From Marisalimonas marina (GTDB taxonomy: Bacteria > Pseudomonadota > Alphaproteobacteria > Puniceispirillales > Marisalimonadaceae), in assembly GCA_038131365.1 (NCBI GenBank), contig JAYPPH010000003.1:434001-498000 (forward strand): a stretch of DNA of 64,000 bases. The letters are read 5' to 3'. Numbering within the stretch: the first letter of the stretch is position 1; each line of letters starts with the position of its first letter. The position numbers were made by a program, and so were the translations under genes. Positions 62,794 through 64,000 of the stretch are shown piece by piece. The notes under the pieces were generated by a model. That model was not told the origin of the DNA and searched no databases. It saw nothing but the letters and a program-made list of their open reading frames with translations.

Positions 62794-63441
62794 TTAATCC
62801 CAATCTACTTTAAATTTATTAATGACAGATGATATTTGATTATCGTTCAAACTTCTAACATTCATCCCTTTTAAAATAAGTGATAATTTTGCTGTGGCCT
62901 CTAATTCTTCTATAGCATTTACTGATGCTTCAAGATCTTTACCTGATACAACCGGACCATGATTGGCTAATAAAACTGCAGATCTTTTTCCTGCCAATCC
63001 TCTTATTGCATCTCCCATAGCTGGGTCCCCTGGTACAAAAAAAGGGAGTAACTTTACTTTTCCTAAAAGCATTATTGAGTAAGGTGTATATGATGGCAGT
63101 ACATTGTCTTCATCAATTTCTGGTAACATTGACAAGGCAACTGAATGAGTTGAATGTAAATGAACAACTGCACCAGACTTTAATCCTCGTGTCTCATAAA
63201 ATGCCTGATGAAGTGGTAATTCTTTAGTAGGAGGTAGGACTCCAGAAAATTCTCCAGATTTTGAAATTTTTACTATTTCATTAGGATCTAATCTTCCAAA
63301 AGAAGATCCCGAGGGTGTTACTAAAATTTCATAATCATTTAATCTAACTGAAATGTTACCTGTTGAACCATGTGTTATTCCTCTATCAAATAAAGAAGTA
63401 GCAAACTGACATATATTTTCTCTTAATTTAGTCTCTGACAT
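62794..63441 (-). CDS. otnC: Class II aldolase-like decarboxylase, OtnC-like
   Basis: 215 residues. Zinc ligands HLHSTHS (H94, H96) and LLANHGPVV, general base candidate E74 in PTKELPLHQ. FFVPGDPAMGDAIRGLAG and VNAIEELEATAKL are distinctive of 3-oxo-tetronate 4-phosphate decarboxylase (OtnC). The kinase OtnK that would make its substrate is not in this window. First gene of a run OtnC-OtnI-AKR-lactonase. Confidence 0.85.
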   Translation of the reverse strand: MSETKLRENICQFATSLFDRGITHGSTGNISVRLNDYEILVTPSGSSFGRLDPNEIVKISKSGEFSGVLPPTKELPLHQAFYETRGLKSGAVVHLHSTHSVALSMLPEIDEDNVLPSYTPYSIMLLGKVKLLPFFVPGDPAMGDAIRGLAGKRSAVLLANHGPVVSGKDLEASVNAIEELEATAKLSLILKGMNVRSLNDNQISSVINKFKVDWD

Positions 63442-63463
63442 TTTTCAAAAATCCATAAAGCTA

Positions 63464-63940
63464 TTAATACCCAAAAATTTGAAAACATAAACCTATAGCC
63501 AAACCAATTATAACATGACTTCCAACCGCTAGAGAGCAAGCCATTAAGGGGGCTGGAGTTTTTGAAGCTAAAAAACCCTTTCCGAGAATGGGCATAAAGA
63601 AAAACCATGGAACTACAACACTAATTAACCCGAAGATAATTCCATCAATATAAGAGGCATTAAATACCTCATATTTATACAATATAAAAAAAACTAATGA
63701 GTACAAAATTGCTACAGAATAATGAACAACCCAGCCTATTGATAATTCGTTTTTTATAGGAGACTCGTTATCTATATTTGGATTATATACTTTTCCTTTA
63801 GTTATTGACAATATAAACCACCTTCCAACAACTGACCAATCAGACGGGCTTACATTAATCATTATCTTTAGCAGTCTTTGCCATAAATCCATTGCGATGC
63901 AAGAAAGAATTCCAATAATAACTATGTGTATAATGTCCAT
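63464..63940 (-). CDS. DUF2938 membrane protein
   Basis: 158 residues, four hydrophobic spans. IIGILSCIAMDLWQRLL, SDWSVVGRWF and GWVVHYSVAILYSLVF match the DUF2938 family, ending with SHVIIGLAIGLCFQIFG. Function unknown. Lies 22 bases upstream of the otnC start on the same strand, so it may be part of that transcript. The remaining bases up to 64000 are AT-rich and hold no gene. Confidence 0.75.
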   Translation of the reverse strand: MDIIHIVIIGILSCIAMDLWQRLLKIMINVSPSDWSVVGRWFILSITKGKVYNPNIDNESPIKNELSIGWVVHYSVAILYSLVFFILYKYEVFNASYIDGIIFGLISVVVPWFFFMPILGKGFLASKTPAPLMACSLAVGSHVIIGLAIGLCFQIFGY

Positions 63941-64000
63941 AAAACTGTTCCTTAGGAATTGTTTTTTCTAGTAATGAATAAATTAAACATATAAAATATA

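Noticed and set aside
1..64000. Mobile elements, integrases, prophage, toxin-antitoxin or defence genes
   Set aside because: None of the protein families or inverted-repeat ends were seen; gene order is dense and uniform in composition.

Overview
The window is a dense, AT-rich chromosomal segment (roughly one-third G+C by eye) with about 68 protein genes, one tRNA and no gene-free stretch longer than 300 bases. Short intergenic spaces, many overlapping stop/start junctions (ATGA, TAATG), and the gene content (three phytanoyl-CoA-type dioxygenases, many short-chain dehydrogenases, acyl-CoA dehydrogenases, CoA ligases, a Liv-type ABC importer) suggest a streamlined marine alphaproteobacterium of the SAR11 / HIMB59 / AEGEAN-169 kind. 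That placement is an inference; no rRNA or phylogenetic marker is present. No phage, insertion sequence or CRISPR array is visible.

Layout. 1-4.2 kb: end of an epoxide hydrolase-like gene, EamA exporter, periplasmic MsrA, ribosome hibernation factor, small unknowns, tRNA-Arg(UCU). 4.2-6.7 kb: DapA-family lyase with two SDRs (one lacking the catalytic Tyr). 7-18 kb: Hsp20, class II aldolase, dioxygenases, MFS exporter in a coupled operon, CitE-like lyase, TauE-like permease, flavin reductase, HIBADH-like dehydrogenase. 18.3-25 kb: AtuA-type pair with a TPP enzyme, FMN hydroxyacid dehydrogenase, RraA-like protein, two-subunit CoA transferase. 25-35 kb: acyl-CoA metabolism, including a kinase-like APH protein, an acyl-CoA dehydrogenase, a triple-hotdog protein, an SDR and two CoA ligases, a layout resembling 4-hydroxyacyl-CoA (lva / ACAD10-11) catabolism. 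35.2-40 kb: complete LivFGMHK importer with an attenuator-like hairpin after livK. 40-42.5 kb: DapA-like, MaoC, quinone oxidoreductase.

42.5-48 kb is the most unusual part: a zinc locus made of znuB-znuC-zur facing znuA and a MacB-type ABC pair plus a DUF3299 protein, with a 7-3-7 palindrome sitting inside two divergent promoters. Within it znuA is broken by a one-base deletion inside a 36-nt histidine-rich tandem repeat, but two in-frame A_AAA_AAC slippery heptamers lie just downstream and a -1 slip at either restores the reading frame. The two permease genes lack an ATG and carry ATA exactly where ATG sits in the other overlapping junctions of this window. These three lesions are either recoding/low-level initiation, decay of the locus, or sequence error.

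48-64 kb: a Cys-less thiolase-fold protein with a DUF35 partner, ADP-forming CoA ligase, MFS, MDR reductase, FadB-type bifunctional enzyme, nitronate monooxygenase, an EctD-like dioxygenase operon with a tyrosine phosphatase and a COG4091 dehydrogenase, then a lactonase-like metallohydrolase, an aldo/keto reductase and OtnI/OtnC-like genes that suggest four-carbon sugar-acid catabolism.
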